Source of the DNA: Acidobacteriota bacterium
GTDB taxonomy: Bacteria; Acidobacteriota; Vicinamibacteria; Vicinamibacterales; JAKQTR01
NCBI GenBank assembly: GCA_026393755.1
Contig: JAPKZO010000032.1
Location: 87,342 to 151,341 of the forward strand
Direction of reading: 5' to 3'
Length of the DNA stretch: 64,000 nucleotides
Every line of letters starts with the position of its first letter. The stretch's first letter is position 1. The notes beneath the pieces were generated by a model, which had not been told where the DNA came from, did not search any database, and saw nothing but the letters and a program-made list of their open reading frames with translations. This document shows, piece after piece, positions 50,935-59,243 of the stretch. Made by a program: the position numbers and the translations under genes.

Positions 50935-51843
50935 GTGCGGAGCGTCAGCAGCGTCACGACGGGTTCGGGCGATGTGCGGGAACCGTTCGGGGGACATGTG
51001 CGCCAGATCGACACAGACGCCATCAAGTCGTACGCGACTCGGCGATTCCGCTCGGAGTACGACTATGCGCTGTTCGAGTACTTCCGGAGCGCCAAGGTGA
51101 TCAGCTTCCTGGAACAGGCCGGCGTGAAGCTCGGCGGTCGCGTGCTCGACGCAGGCTGCGGCGGCGGCGGCATGCCGCTCTCGTTCGCGGAAGAGGTCGA
51201 CCAGGTCGTCGCCATCGATCTGGCGGCGCGATTCGATGACGCGGGGCACAGGCTGGCCACCGAGCGCGGCGTCCGAAACCTCCACTTCGCCCGTGCCGAT
51301 GGGCAGGCGCTGCCGTTTACGGATGCGTCGTTCGATCTGGTTCTGTCCCACGCCGTTATCGAGCATGTGGCCGACGCGCAACGGTACCTCAAGGAATTGG
51401 CGCGCGTGTTGAAGCCCGGCGGCATCATCTATCTCTCGACGGCGCCATATCTTTCCTTCGCGGGTGCTCATCTGCCGCGGCTCAGGATTCCGATCCCCTT
51501 GCACCTTCTGCTGGGCCGGCGGGCCTCGTTTGCGACGTTCAGCTGGCTTGCCCGCCACGCTCCATGGACGCTACGGGAGCCGGAGCACGAGAATTCGTTC
51601 ATCAAGCTGGCTCGCGAGGGACGAGCCAAGTTCGACGATCTGCTGGAGAAGGTCCGGGTGCCCCGCCTGCGCGATCACATCCGGGGCGCGCAACTCACGA
51701 TCGTCACGGAACTGCTCCAACTCACCGGCACGTTCCGGCGCGCGCCTGCTCCGGTTGTTCGATGGCTCCGCCAGACGCCGCTCGTGCAGGACATCGTCAT
51801 TGGCAACATGGAGTACGTGCTCGTCCGCCGGCGGGAAGGGTAG
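50935..51843 (+). CDS. Class I SAM-dependent methyltransferase
   Basis: A 302-residue cytoplasmic enzyme with motif I VLDAGCGGGGMPLSFAEE (about residues 70-88), VVAIDLAARFDDAG, ARADGQALPFTDASFDLVLS and HVADAQRYLKELARVLKPGG, the Methyltransf_11 pattern. The last 130 residues are extra, helical and basic, probably for substrate binding. GTG 50935 gives the longest product, but in-frame GTG codons at 50974 and 50998 lie closer to the conserved part. It probably methylates a sugar or lipid intermediate of the glycan. Confidence 0.85.
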   Translation: MRSVSSVTTGSGDVREPFGGHVRQIDTDAIKSYATRRFRSEYDYALFEYFRSAKVISFLEQAGVKLGGRVLDAGCGGGGMPLSFAEEVDQVVAIDLAARFDDAGHRLATERGVRNLHFARADGQALPFTDASFDLVLSHAVIEHVADAQRYLKELARVLKPGGIIYLSTAPYLSFAGAHLPRLRIPIPLHLLLGRRASFATFSWLARHAPWTLREPEHENSFIKLAREGRAKFDDLLEKVRVPRLRDHIRGAQLTIVTELLQLTGTFRRAPAPVVRWLRQTPLVQDIVIGNMEYVLVRRREG

Positions 51844-51854
51844 TAACAGCCGTC

Positions 51855-52898
51855 ATGGCATCCATTGACGCCTTTCGACCTGAAGACGCCAGAGCGATTG
51901 TTGCGATGTACCGTCGCGTGTTTGGCAACGACTCCGCCGACGAGAACCGCCTGCGCTGGGAGTGGCAGTACGCGCACAACCCCAACAACCCGGCCGGCGG
52001 ACCGCTCATCTGGGTCGCGCGTGAGGGATCGACTGTCGTCGGCCAGTACGCGACGATGCCGGTCCGGTTGCAGGTCGCCGGCGCCGAGATCGACGCGTCG
52101 TGGGGTATGGACGTGATGATTGCGCCCGAGCGCCAGCGCCAGGGCCTCGGCGATGCGCTGTTCCGGTGGTGGGACCAGCACGGTGGCGCCTCGCTCGGCC
52201 TGGGTCTGTCAGAGGCGTCGTATCGGCTGTTCCAGAAGCTGCACTGGCCGAACGCCGGACCGGTGCCCTGCCTGATCAAGCCCCTGTCGAGGCGGGCCTT
52301 TCGCCGGCCCAACTGGCCGATGCCGATTAATCGTCTCGTGTCGGCGCTGACGCATCCGCTGATCCGCATCATTTCGCGCTCGAGGCCCCTGCGGGCCGAG
52401 ATCGTGCCGGTTGATCGATTCGGCGAAGAATTCACGCTGCTGTGGAAGCGCCTCGCGCCCAAGTTCGATTTCTCGGTCAAGCGTGATGCGGCCTATCTCA
52501 ACTGGAAGTACCTCGAACCCCCCCACGTCCGCTACTCGACGGTCGCACTCCGGCGCGGATCAGAAGTGCACGGGTACGCGGTCTACCGCCACGTGCGCGA
52601 ACCTCGCGGACGGGTGACGCTGCTCGTCGATTTCCTGGCGCACCCCGACGATGATCTTGGGGTGAAGACGATCCTGCGTTGGGTGGACCAGGAGGCACGA
52701 CGCGCCGATTCGGACAAGATCCGCGCCTTCGCGTTGCACGAGGGTTTCCGCCGCATCATGAAGCGGTCGGGCTACTTCCAGGTGAAGTCGACGATGGAGT
52801 TCATGGCCAAGATCAACGCGATCGAGGTGCCGCCTGGTTTCTATGCGAGCACGGCGCGCTGGCACGTGACACTCGGCGATTCGGACCAGGACCGGTAG
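51855..52898 (+). CDS. GNAT-family N-acyltransferase
   Basis: A 347-residue protein. The N-terminal 130 residues form a GNAT domain with IDAFRPEDARAIVAMYRRV, VVGQYATMPVRLQVAG and the acetyl-CoA loop WGMDVMIAPERQRQGLGDAL. The second half (FDFSVKRDAAYLNWKYLEPP, GYAVYRHVRE) looks like a further GNAT-like domain, as in FemAB/BioF2-type double-GNAT proteins. ATG 51855 lies 12 bases after the methyltransferase stop. It might acylate the amino sugar made by the DegT enzyme. Confidence 0.75.
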   Translation: MASIDAFRPEDARAIVAMYRRVFGNDSADENRLRWEWQYAHNPNNPAGGPLIWVAREGSTVVGQYATMPVRLQVAGAEIDASWGMDVMIAPERQRQGLGDALFRWWDQHGGASLGLGLSEASYRLFQKLHWPNAGPVPCLIKPLSRRAFRRPNWPMPINRLVSALTHPLIRIISRSRPLRAEIVPVDRFGEEFTLLWKRLAPKFDFSVKRDAAYLNWKYLEPPHVRYSTVALRRGSEVHGYAVYRHVREPRGRVTLLVDFLAHPDDDLGVKTILRWVDQEARRADSDKIRAFALHEGFRRIMKRSGYFQVKSTMEFMAKINAIEVPPGFYASTARWHVTLGDSDQDR

Positions 52899-52914
52899 GA
52901 GCCGGACGGCTGCC

Positions 52915-53892
52915 ATGCTGCATCTGCTCGTGGGCATCGACACCGAAGGCGACAACCAGTGGTCGGCCGAATCGCGCGTGAACCAGCGGTTCGAGAACAT
53001 CTACGCGCTGCCGATTCTTCACGCGCTGTTCCGGCGCCACGGCGTCAGGCCGACTTACCTCGTCACGTACCCCGTTGTGAGCGATTCGAGATCGGCCGAT
53101 GTCCTGCGCCGGCTCCGCGCGGGCGGCGACTGCGAGATCGGGGCTCACCACCACGTCTGGGAAACACCGCCGTGCACGAGCGAAGACGTGCAGCGGCATC
53201 AGTACGCGCTGCAACTGCCGGCCGATCGGTTCGCGGCCCAGATCAGGGCGCTCGGCGTCGCCATCGCGCATCAGATTGGCGAGTGGCCGGTGTCCTACCG
53301 ATCCGGGCGGTTCGGGTTCTCCGCCCGTCATGTCTCCGATCTTGAGCGCGCCGGCTATCGCATCGAGTCGAGCGTGGCGCCGCTCTTCTACGAAAGGCAC
53401 AAGGGCGGCCCTGACTTCGTCGGTGCGCCTCCGACACCGTACTTTCTCGCGTACGATGATCCCACCGTCGCCGGTACGAGCAATCTCCTGGAAATTCCAG
53501 CGTCGGCTGGACTCAACAGGCGGGTGCCGGCCGTGATCGAACGGTGCTACGCGCGGGCGCCATGGCCGTACACCACCAAGCGCGTGCTGCGGAAACTGGG
53601 AGTCGCCCGCGTGCAGTGGCTGAGGCCGTCCTACTCGTCGCTGGAGGACATGTGCGCCCTCGCCAGGCGCCTCACACGCGACCGGGTTCCCGTGCTCAAT
53701 CTGCTCTTCCACTCGAGCGAGGCCATTGTCGGCGGCAGTCCCTACAACCGTACCGAGGCGGAGTTGCGGGACTTCTGCGATCGCCTCGACCGGTTCCTGG
53801 CGTACGCGGTGAACGAACTCGGCGCGGTGCCAGCCACGTTTGCCGAATTCCGCGCGCAGTACTGCGGCAGCGCGCGCGAGGCCCGTGCATGA
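52915..53892 (+). CDS. NodB-like polysaccharide deacetylase
   Basis: A 325-residue enzyme with no signal peptide. The metal and catalytic residues are in MLHLLVGIDTEGDNQW (D9, with E11 and D13 nearby) and CEIGAHHHVWETPP (H78-H80), replacing the usual TFDDG and HxxxH words. SYRSGRFGFSARHV supplies the conserved Arg region. The sequence recalls the WalW-type deacetylases. A cytoplasmic location would mean it acts on a lipid-linked or nucleotide-linked N-acetyl sugar. Its stop overlaps the next GT-C start (ATGA). Confidence 0.78.
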   Translation: MLHLLVGIDTEGDNQWSAESRVNQRFENIYALPILHALFRRHGVRPTYLVTYPVVSDSRSADVLRRLRAGGDCEIGAHHHVWETPPCTSEDVQRHQYALQLPADRFAAQIRALGVAIAHQIGEWPVSYRSGRFGFSARHVSDLERAGYRIESSVAPLFYERHKGGPDFVGAPPTPYFLAYDDPTVAGTSNLLEIPASAGLNRRVPAVIERCYARAPWPYTTKRVLRKLGVARVQWLRPSYSSLEDMCALARRLTRDRVPVLNLLFHSSEAIVGGSPYNRTEAELRDFCDRLDRFLAYAVNELGAVPATFAEFRAQYCGSAREARA

Positions 53893-55475
53893 GGCCGCTG
53901 CCGGCGTGGATCTTGGCCGGGCTGGCCCTGCTGGTCCTGCTCCGCGTTCCCGCCGTCGTTCAGCCCCTCGGACTGGACCAGGGCGCGTATTCGTACGTGG
54001 GCCAACGCATCCTGGCCGGTGACGTGCCGTACCGGGACGTTTGGGATCATAAGCCGCCGGGGCTCCATCTTGCCTATGCGTTCATGTGGTACGTGTGGCC
54101 CAACGAAGGCGTCGTACCCCTGACCGACGCCGCACTGGCGGCCGGCGTCGCGCTGTTGCTGCTGGCGATGGCCCCTCGGTTGACGGCCTCGAGGGGCGCC
54201 GGGCCGCTGGCAGCGGCGCTCTTCCTTTTTCTGGGAAATCCATCCCTGGCCCGCTACGGTGGCGTTCGCGTCCGCGGCCAGGGTGAGGCGTTTATCGCGG
54301 TATTCGTCACTGCGGCCGTCTGGTGTGCGCTGCGCGCCGCCGGATCGGCGCAGGTCACCCGACCAGTGAGGCGGGTGCTGGTCGCCGGCGTGTTGATCAG
54401 TGCGGCAGCGCTGGTCAAGTACCAGGCTGGCATCTTTGTCGTCGCGGTGTGGGCCGCGGTGTTTCTGCCGCCCGATCAGCAGGAACGCGCACCCGTGCCG
54501 CTTCGAGAGCGACTGATACTTGTCGGCTGGAGCGTGGTCGGCCTGGCCGTTCCGTTGCTCATGGTGCCGGTCGTGTTTGCCGCGCTCGGCGCGTTCCGCG
54601 ACTTCTGGGATGCCACGGTGGCCTTTAACCTCGGCTACAGTCAGGCCACCTACGAAAGCCCCTTTGCGTTTGTGCGATTCCTGGCGACGTTTCCCGTGCG
54701 GCAGGCTCGCGTCGATGGTCTCTGGCTCCTCGGGGGTGCGGGGTCCCTCGTGGTGGCGTGGAAATGTGTCAGACGACCGTCTCTGACTGTGCCGCTGGTG
54801 TGGATCGCCGTCGCGTGTGTTGCGATTGCCGTCAACGGCAGCCGGGGACTTCCCCAGTATTTCATCCAGGCATCCCCGGCGCTGGCACTCGTGGCCGGGA
54901 TCGCGGGCGCCGAAATCTGGGGGAAGATGCCACGTGCCAGCCGGTTGTTGCTGGTGGCCCTGGCGGTCTGGGCCGTGTCCCGGGTGGTGTCGATCCCGGA
55001 CGGCGTCAACGCCACCACGTGGGACAGCGCCCGCCTTGTCGGCCGCATCGATGAAGCGACCTACCTGACACGGTTTGGCGGCCGGCCCGGAGACAAGTAC
55101 TCGGTGCCCGATCTGCGGGACCTGGCATCACAGATCCGGGCGCGCACGGCGCCCGCCGACCCTGTGTATGTATTCGGGTTCTCTCCGGCCGCATACGTGT
55201 ATGCCGAACGCCGGAGCGCCTCGCGGCTATTTTTTTCCACGCCGGTGGTGAGTGCGTTCGGCCAGCGTCACGCCGGTTATGGTTCGATCGGGTTGCTCGC
55301 CGATCTGCGCGGAACACCGCCGGCGCTGGTCGCGCTCCAGCGCGACGATGCGGGCCCGGGTGGAAAGGATTCGCGCGCGTGGTTTCTTGCCGATCCTCAA
55401 CTCGGACCCTGGCTGTGGCAGCACTATCGACAGGTCGAGTCGCTGCCGCGATATGACCTCTGGGAACGCCGCTAG
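53889..55475 (+). CDS. GT39-like membrane glycosyltransferase
   Basis: A 528-residue polytopic protein with an N-terminal helix and then the family motif QPLGLDQGAYSYVGQRILAG (D30) and VPYRDVWDHKPPGLHLAYAF, well known in GT-C proteins of the ArnT-like group. About ten helices follow, then a soluble tail with VYVFGFSPAAYVYAERRS. ATG 53889 overlaps the deacetylase stop. It may act after deacetylation on the same lipid-linked sugar. The gene overlaps the convergent UGM gene by four bases. Confidence 0.82.
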   Translation: MRPLPAWILAGLALLVLLRVPAVVQPLGLDQGAYSYVGQRILAGDVPYRDVWDHKPPGLHLAYAFMWYVWPNEGVVPLTDAALAAGVALLLLAMAPRLTASRGAGPLAAALFLFLGNPSLARYGGVRVRGQGEAFIAVFVTAAVWCALRAAGSAQVTRPVRRVLVAGVLISAAALVKYQAGIFVVAVWAAVFLPPDQQERAPVPLRERLILVGWSVVGLAVPLLMVPVVFAALGAFRDFWDATVAFNLGYSQATYESPFAFVRFLATFPVRQARVDGLWLLGGAGSLVVAWKCVRRPSLTVPLVWIAVACVAIAVNGSRGLPQYFIQASPALALVAGIAGAEIWGKMPRASRLLLVALAVWAVSRVVSIPDGVNATTWDSARLVGRIDEATYLTRFGGRPGDKYSVPDLRDLASQIRARTAPADPVYVFGFSPAAYVYAERRSASRLFFSTPVVSAFGQRHAGYGSIGLLADLRGTPPALVALQRDDAGPGGKDSRAWFLADPQLGPWLWQHYRQVESLPRYDLWERR

Positions 55476-56878
55476 CGGCCAGGTCCGTTCACGACGTCGG
55501 GATGGCGCAGCGTGAGTTCCTCCGACCCGAATAGCAGGTGATTCACCGCCTCGACGCCCTGCATGAGTGCGTGGTCCTGGTTGGACACTTCGTACTTCCA
55601 GGCGCCAAACCTTCCCCGGCTCCAGATTCCATTTTCACGTAACGCCTCGTCAACGGTGTCGAGGATGTCGTCCCGGCCGATGAACGGCGTGGGGTACCCG
55701 TGCTCAAGCCGCTTCTGCCAGAGGCTCGCGACCGTGGCATCGGGCGGCATGAGTTCCTCTCCGCGGCAGGCAGCGAGAACGGCGGCGATCAAATCGTCCT
55801 GCCTGACGGGCCGACGCGGAGATTCGCTGACTTCGCACATCAGCGACCAGTACAGCCGGGCGTCAGGGACGTTGTTGGGAGAGTAGTTCGAGAAGACGGT
55901 AGCGCGATAGAACGGCACGTGTGGCTCTGGAAAGTACATCCAGCACTTCGTCGCCAGGTGACTGGGAATGGTGCCGCAGAGGCCGATGCCGACAACGTTC
56001 GTGGCCGAGTGCACCAACTGATCCCCCAACGTCGCGACCGGACCCAGACCCGGAAGATGTCGGAGGAGCAGGTCGAGCGGCATCGTCGAGATCAGGTAGT
56101 CATACGGGAGAACCGCGCCGTCTGTCGTGGAGACTTCCCGCCTGTCCAGGTTGATACCCGCCACACGTGTGTGCAGCAGGGCCGATCCTGAAGGCAGTCG
56201 TCGCCAGAGGGCGTTCCAGATGGCCCCAGTGCCGCCATGGATGGGAAACCGAAACCGTGTGTTGGGCCCCCACGAGACTTCCTGGCGCTGCTCAGCCCAA
56301 TTCTTGAGAATCCGCTTGAGGTCCACGGTCGCGACACGCTCGCCGACCCACGTCGCACTCATCTCCGTCGGAGGATACGCCCACACCTTCTCGTTGTAGG
56401 GGACCAGAAAGACCTGGGCGAGCCCCTCACCGAACTGCTGCCGAATCCAGTCGTCGAAGGATGCGGGCGGCTCCAGGGGCTCACGGCTCGTGGCCCGGTC
56501 AACGAGCCCGTCGAGACAGGCAATCAGATCGTCGGGAGGCAGTTGCCAGATGTTGTTCTGGAGAGGATACGGAATGAAGCGCTTGCGCATCCGCACCCAG
56601 GCTTCCCGAACGTGATCCAGCCAGCCGTCGCGGAGCAGATCGTCCATCAGGCGATCAAAATACTCGTAGTGGGAGAACAGCACGTGGCCGCCGAGATCCC
56701 ACGTGAACCCCTGAGGATCCAGGATGGACGTCGCCAGTCCGCCTGGCGCGGATTCGGCTTCGAGCAGTGTCCAGTTGCCACGACCCAGTTCGGTGAGCCG
56801 CCACGCCGCGCCCAGCCCGCAGGGACCGGCTCCCACAATCACAATGCGCGGGTCTGCGCTGGTCGCTCGCGGGGTCAT
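55472..56878 (-). CDS. glf: UDP-galactopyranose mutase, eukaryotic-type
   Basis: A 468-residue FAD enzyme that converts UDP-galactopyranose to UDP-galactofuranose. The FAD site is VIVGAGPCGLGAAWRLTEL (GAGPCG at residues 16-21), then WDLGGHVLFSHYEYFDRLMD, RFIPYPLQNNIWQLP, VPYNEKVWAYPPTEMSATWV and GPNTRFRFPIHGGTGAIWNA. Further on are FYRATVFSNYSPNNVP, EHGYPTPFIGRDDI and WSRGRFGAWKYEVSNQDHAL. These words follow the fungal and protozoan UGM sequences (for example Aspergillus) far better than bacterial Glf. The gene starts at ATG 56878, overlapping the GT2 stop. It implies galactofuranose in the surface glycan. Confidence 0.85.
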   Translation of the reverse strand: MTPRATSADPRIVIVGAGPCGLGAAWRLTELGRGNWTLLEAESAPGGLATSILDPQGFTWDLGGHVLFSHYEYFDRLMDDLLRDGWLDHVREAWVRMRKRFIPYPLQNNIWQLPPDDLIACLDGLVDRATSREPLEPPASFDDWIRQQFGEGLAQVFLVPYNEKVWAYPPTEMSATWVGERVATVDLKRILKNWAEQRQEVSWGPNTRFRFPIHGGTGAIWNALWRRLPSGSALLHTRVAGINLDRREVSTTDGAVLPYDYLISTMPLDLLLRHLPGLGPVATLGDQLVHSATNVVGIGLCGTIPSHLATKCWMYFPEPHVPFYRATVFSNYSPNNVPDARLYWSLMCEVSESPRRPVRQDDLIAAVLAACRGEELMPPDATVASLWQKRLEHGYPTPFIGRDDILDTVDEALRENGIWSRGRFGAWKYEVSNQDHALMQGVEAVNHLLFGSEELTLRHPDVVNGPGR

Positions 56879-57711
56879 CGGCGCGGGTCCTTCCCGGTTG
56901 GTGATGCCGCGTCCTGGGTGAATCGATACCGAAGGGTCTCGATCGCGGCCCGGGCGGCCTTTCGATACAGACGCCAGCTCGCGATGGACGAGGTCCCGGT
57001 CTGCCGAGGCTGATGCACCACGGGGAGATTCAGCACCCGCAGTTTCCGCCGCGCGTACTCCCCGGAGATCATGACATTCGGCGCGAAGGAGGTGGATGGA
57101 ATCCGGTCGAGAAAATCTGCGAGCACGGACGTCCGCATCAGGCGATAGGGCACGTTTACATCAGCCACCGTCGCACCAAAGCACACCCGGACGATAGCCC
57201 TGGACACCGAACTGACGACGGCTCGGCCTGCCGACTGGGCCCGGTTCACCCGGATGCCGAAGACGCCGTCCCACCGCTCGCGTGCGCGCCAGAACGTCTC
57301 CAGATCGCCGGCACCCAATTCGCCGTCGCTGTCGACCTGGAACACCCAGTCCGCCGCCGACAGCGCCGCCCGGTACCCCGAGAGAATCGTCTGACCATGG
57401 CCGCTGTTCGACTTGTGCACAACGCAGACGCGGGCATCGGTCTGGCAGGCGTCGAGCGCGGCGCGTGTGCCATCGGTCGACCCGTCGTTGATCACCCGCA
57501 GTTGGGTGCGCGCCCCAAGTCTATCGAGGACATCGAGCCAGGCATCGATGACGCCGGAGATGCAGGCCTCTTCGTTGTAGACGGGCATCACGACGACCAG
57601 GTCGAGCCGCGGTCCGCCCTTAGTTCCCATGCCGTGCTCCACGCGCCGGGTGGCCCGCGCTCGGCTCACCAGCGGAACAGAATCGGTCTCGAAGTCCGAG
57701 GATGGCGTCAC
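56875..57711 (-). CDS. GT2 polyprenyl-phosphate glycosyltransferase-like
   Basis: A 278-residue GT-A enzyme. It shows LVVVMPVYNEEACISGVIDA, LRVINDGSTDGTRAALDAC, SGHGQTILSGYRAALSAAD, metal site VFQVDSDGELGAGDLETF and DVNVPYRLMRTSVLADFL. There are no membrane helices at the end, but a basic C-terminal region. The start is GTG 57711, overlapping the previous stop (GTGA); a Met 27 residues in (MGTKGGPRLDLVV) is the alternative. It lies between a GT-C gene and the mutase gene. Confidence 0.85.
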   Translation of the reverse strand: MTPSSDFETDSVPLVSRARATRRVEHGMGTKGGPRLDLVVVMPVYNEEACISGVIDAWLDVLDRLGARTQLRVINDGSTDGTRAALDACQTDARVCVVHKSNSGHGQTILSGYRAALSAADWVFQVDSDGELGAGDLETFWRARERWDGVFGIRVNRAQSAGRAVVSSVSRAIVRVCFGATVADVNVPYRLMRTSVLADFLDRIPSTSFAPNVMISGEYARRKLRVLNLPVVHQPRQTGTSSIASWRLYRKAARAAIETLRYRFTQDAASPTGKDPRR

Positions 57712-59243
57712 TGGTCGTCACGCGCCGCCTGCGTCCGCTCGAACAAGACGAGATCGGGCCACCGCCGCAGGAGCGTATACCCAGGCCCCAGGTCACCAGC
57801 CCGCTGCGCAGTATCAATCGTCGGCGACAATTCCGCCGTCAAGGGACCCAGCAGCAGAAACCGCACGTGGTGCTCCTGGACGAACCGGTCGAGCGATGCC
57901 AGGTCGGTCAGATAGCTGTGCGGAAACGCCTTTGCGTAGTTCTCATCGTAGAGCAGCCACGTGTCGTGCGGATAGAAGGCTCCGCCGGCGGGATCATCTG
58001 CCAGGTAATAGGACAAGTGGGTCGTGAACACCTGACGTGACCGTTCAATCCGGTGGCTGCGCAGGACGGCTGTGATTTCGTCATTCCTCACCTTCAGACG
58101 CGTCATGCGACCCCACGTGCGCCCGGCGTCGACCAGCGACGAGGCAGACAGGGCCAGTGCCAGCGCCACGACAATCGCCTTCGAGTACCGGGATTCCGAT
58201 GGCGCGGCCAGCTGTACCAGAACCCTGCCCACCACGACGTACCACATCACCAGTTGGAACAGAATGGCCCTGTCCGTGTAGAACTTGGCCGCGAGCAGGA
58301 ACGTCAGGGCGATCGCCGGCAGGGCGAGCACGGCCCAGCCTCGAGCCTCACGCCGCTTCGCGAGAATCGCGCCGGCGAGCAACAGCATCGCGCCGCCAAT
58401 CTCGGTGAAGTAGCGGATCACGAAGATGGAGTACTGCTTGATGACCGCAGCGGGATTCTCGGTCAGGACTCTCACCAGCGTGTAGGACCGTGTCTTCTCG
58501 ACGAAGTCGGAACCGACTCCGTAGTAGCCCATCGACACGCTTTTGATGTGCAGGTTGTAGAGCGGGTTGCCCTGCACAACGCCGCTCGCTACCAATTGCG
58601 GGGCGGCGGCGAGGACAAATCCTCCGAGCACCCACCAGATCGTCGATCGCCTTTCGGGTGCGAGGCCGAACATCACGGCCATCACAAGCGGCAGCAGCAG
58701 CAGGCTGTGGTACCGCACGAGGTAGCCGAGACCCAGGCAGACCCCGACGCCGATCGCGGCGCCGACGGAGGGCCGCCGCACGTACCGGGTTGCCACGAGC
58801 AGCCCCGCCACCATGAAGGCCGTCGCAAACAGGTCTGGCGTCTCGCCGGTCGCGGCAAAGAAGAATACAGCATCGATGGCGAGCAGCCCCTGCGCGAGGC
58901 GGCTGCCGGCCGCATCCCCGAAAGCGCCCCTGGTGAGCGCGGGCAGCATCGCGAGAATCGCCGCGCCGGACGCGGCCTGGATGAGTTTTCCGGACGTCAG
59001 AATGTTGCCGGTCACCTGGGTGACGGCGTTCAACGTCAACGGATAACCCATGCCGAGGAAACCGTTGGCGAACGCGGTCGGGACCCAGGCTCGCTGGGCG
59101 TCCGCGATCCAGATCATCTGGAAGAAGTCCGACAGAAACACGAAGCGGAGCAGCCACACGCCGACGCCGACATACACGGCCATCGCCACGCCGGGCAGCA
59201 CCCAATCTCCGGTGCGACCGTTCCGAAAGGTCGTCGCTTTCAT
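57708..59243 (-). CDS. GT-C-like membrane glycosyltransferase
   Basis: A 511-residue polytopic protein with about ten helices. The first outer loop reads SDFFQMIWIADAQRAWVPTA with D39 and D48 as candidate acidic catalytic residues, and FFAATGETPDLFATAFMVAG and VRYHSLLLLPLVMAVMF follow. The soluble C-terminal part (about residues 385-511) has VFTTHLSYYLADDPAGGAFY and VRFLLLGPLTAELS. ATG 59243 overlaps the previous stop (ATGA), and the end overlaps the GT2 start (GTGA). The assignment rests on topology and context. Confidence 0.68.
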   Translation of the reverse strand: MKATTFRNGRTGDWVLPGVAMAVYVGVGVWLLRFVFLSDFFQMIWIADAQRAWVPTAFANGFLGMGYPLTLNAVTQVTGNILTSGKLIQAASGAAILAMLPALTRGAFGDAAGSRLAQGLLAIDAVFFFAATGETPDLFATAFMVAGLLVATRYVRRPSVGAAIGVGVCLGLGYLVRYHSLLLLPLVMAVMFGLAPERRSTIWWVLGGFVLAAAPQLVASGVVQGNPLYNLHIKSVSMGYYGVGSDFVEKTRSYTLVRVLTENPAAVIKQYSIFVIRYFTEIGGAMLLLAGAILAKRREARGWAVLALPAIALTFLLAAKFYTDRAILFQLVMWYVVVGRVLVQLAAPSESRYSKAIVVALALALSASSLVDAGRTWGRMTRLKVRNDEITAVLRSHRIERSRQVFTTHLSYYLADDPAGGAFYPHDTWLLYDENYAKAFPHSYLTDLASLDRFVQEHHVRFLLLGPLTAELSPTIDTAQRAGDLGPGYTLLRRWPDLVLFERTQAARDDQ

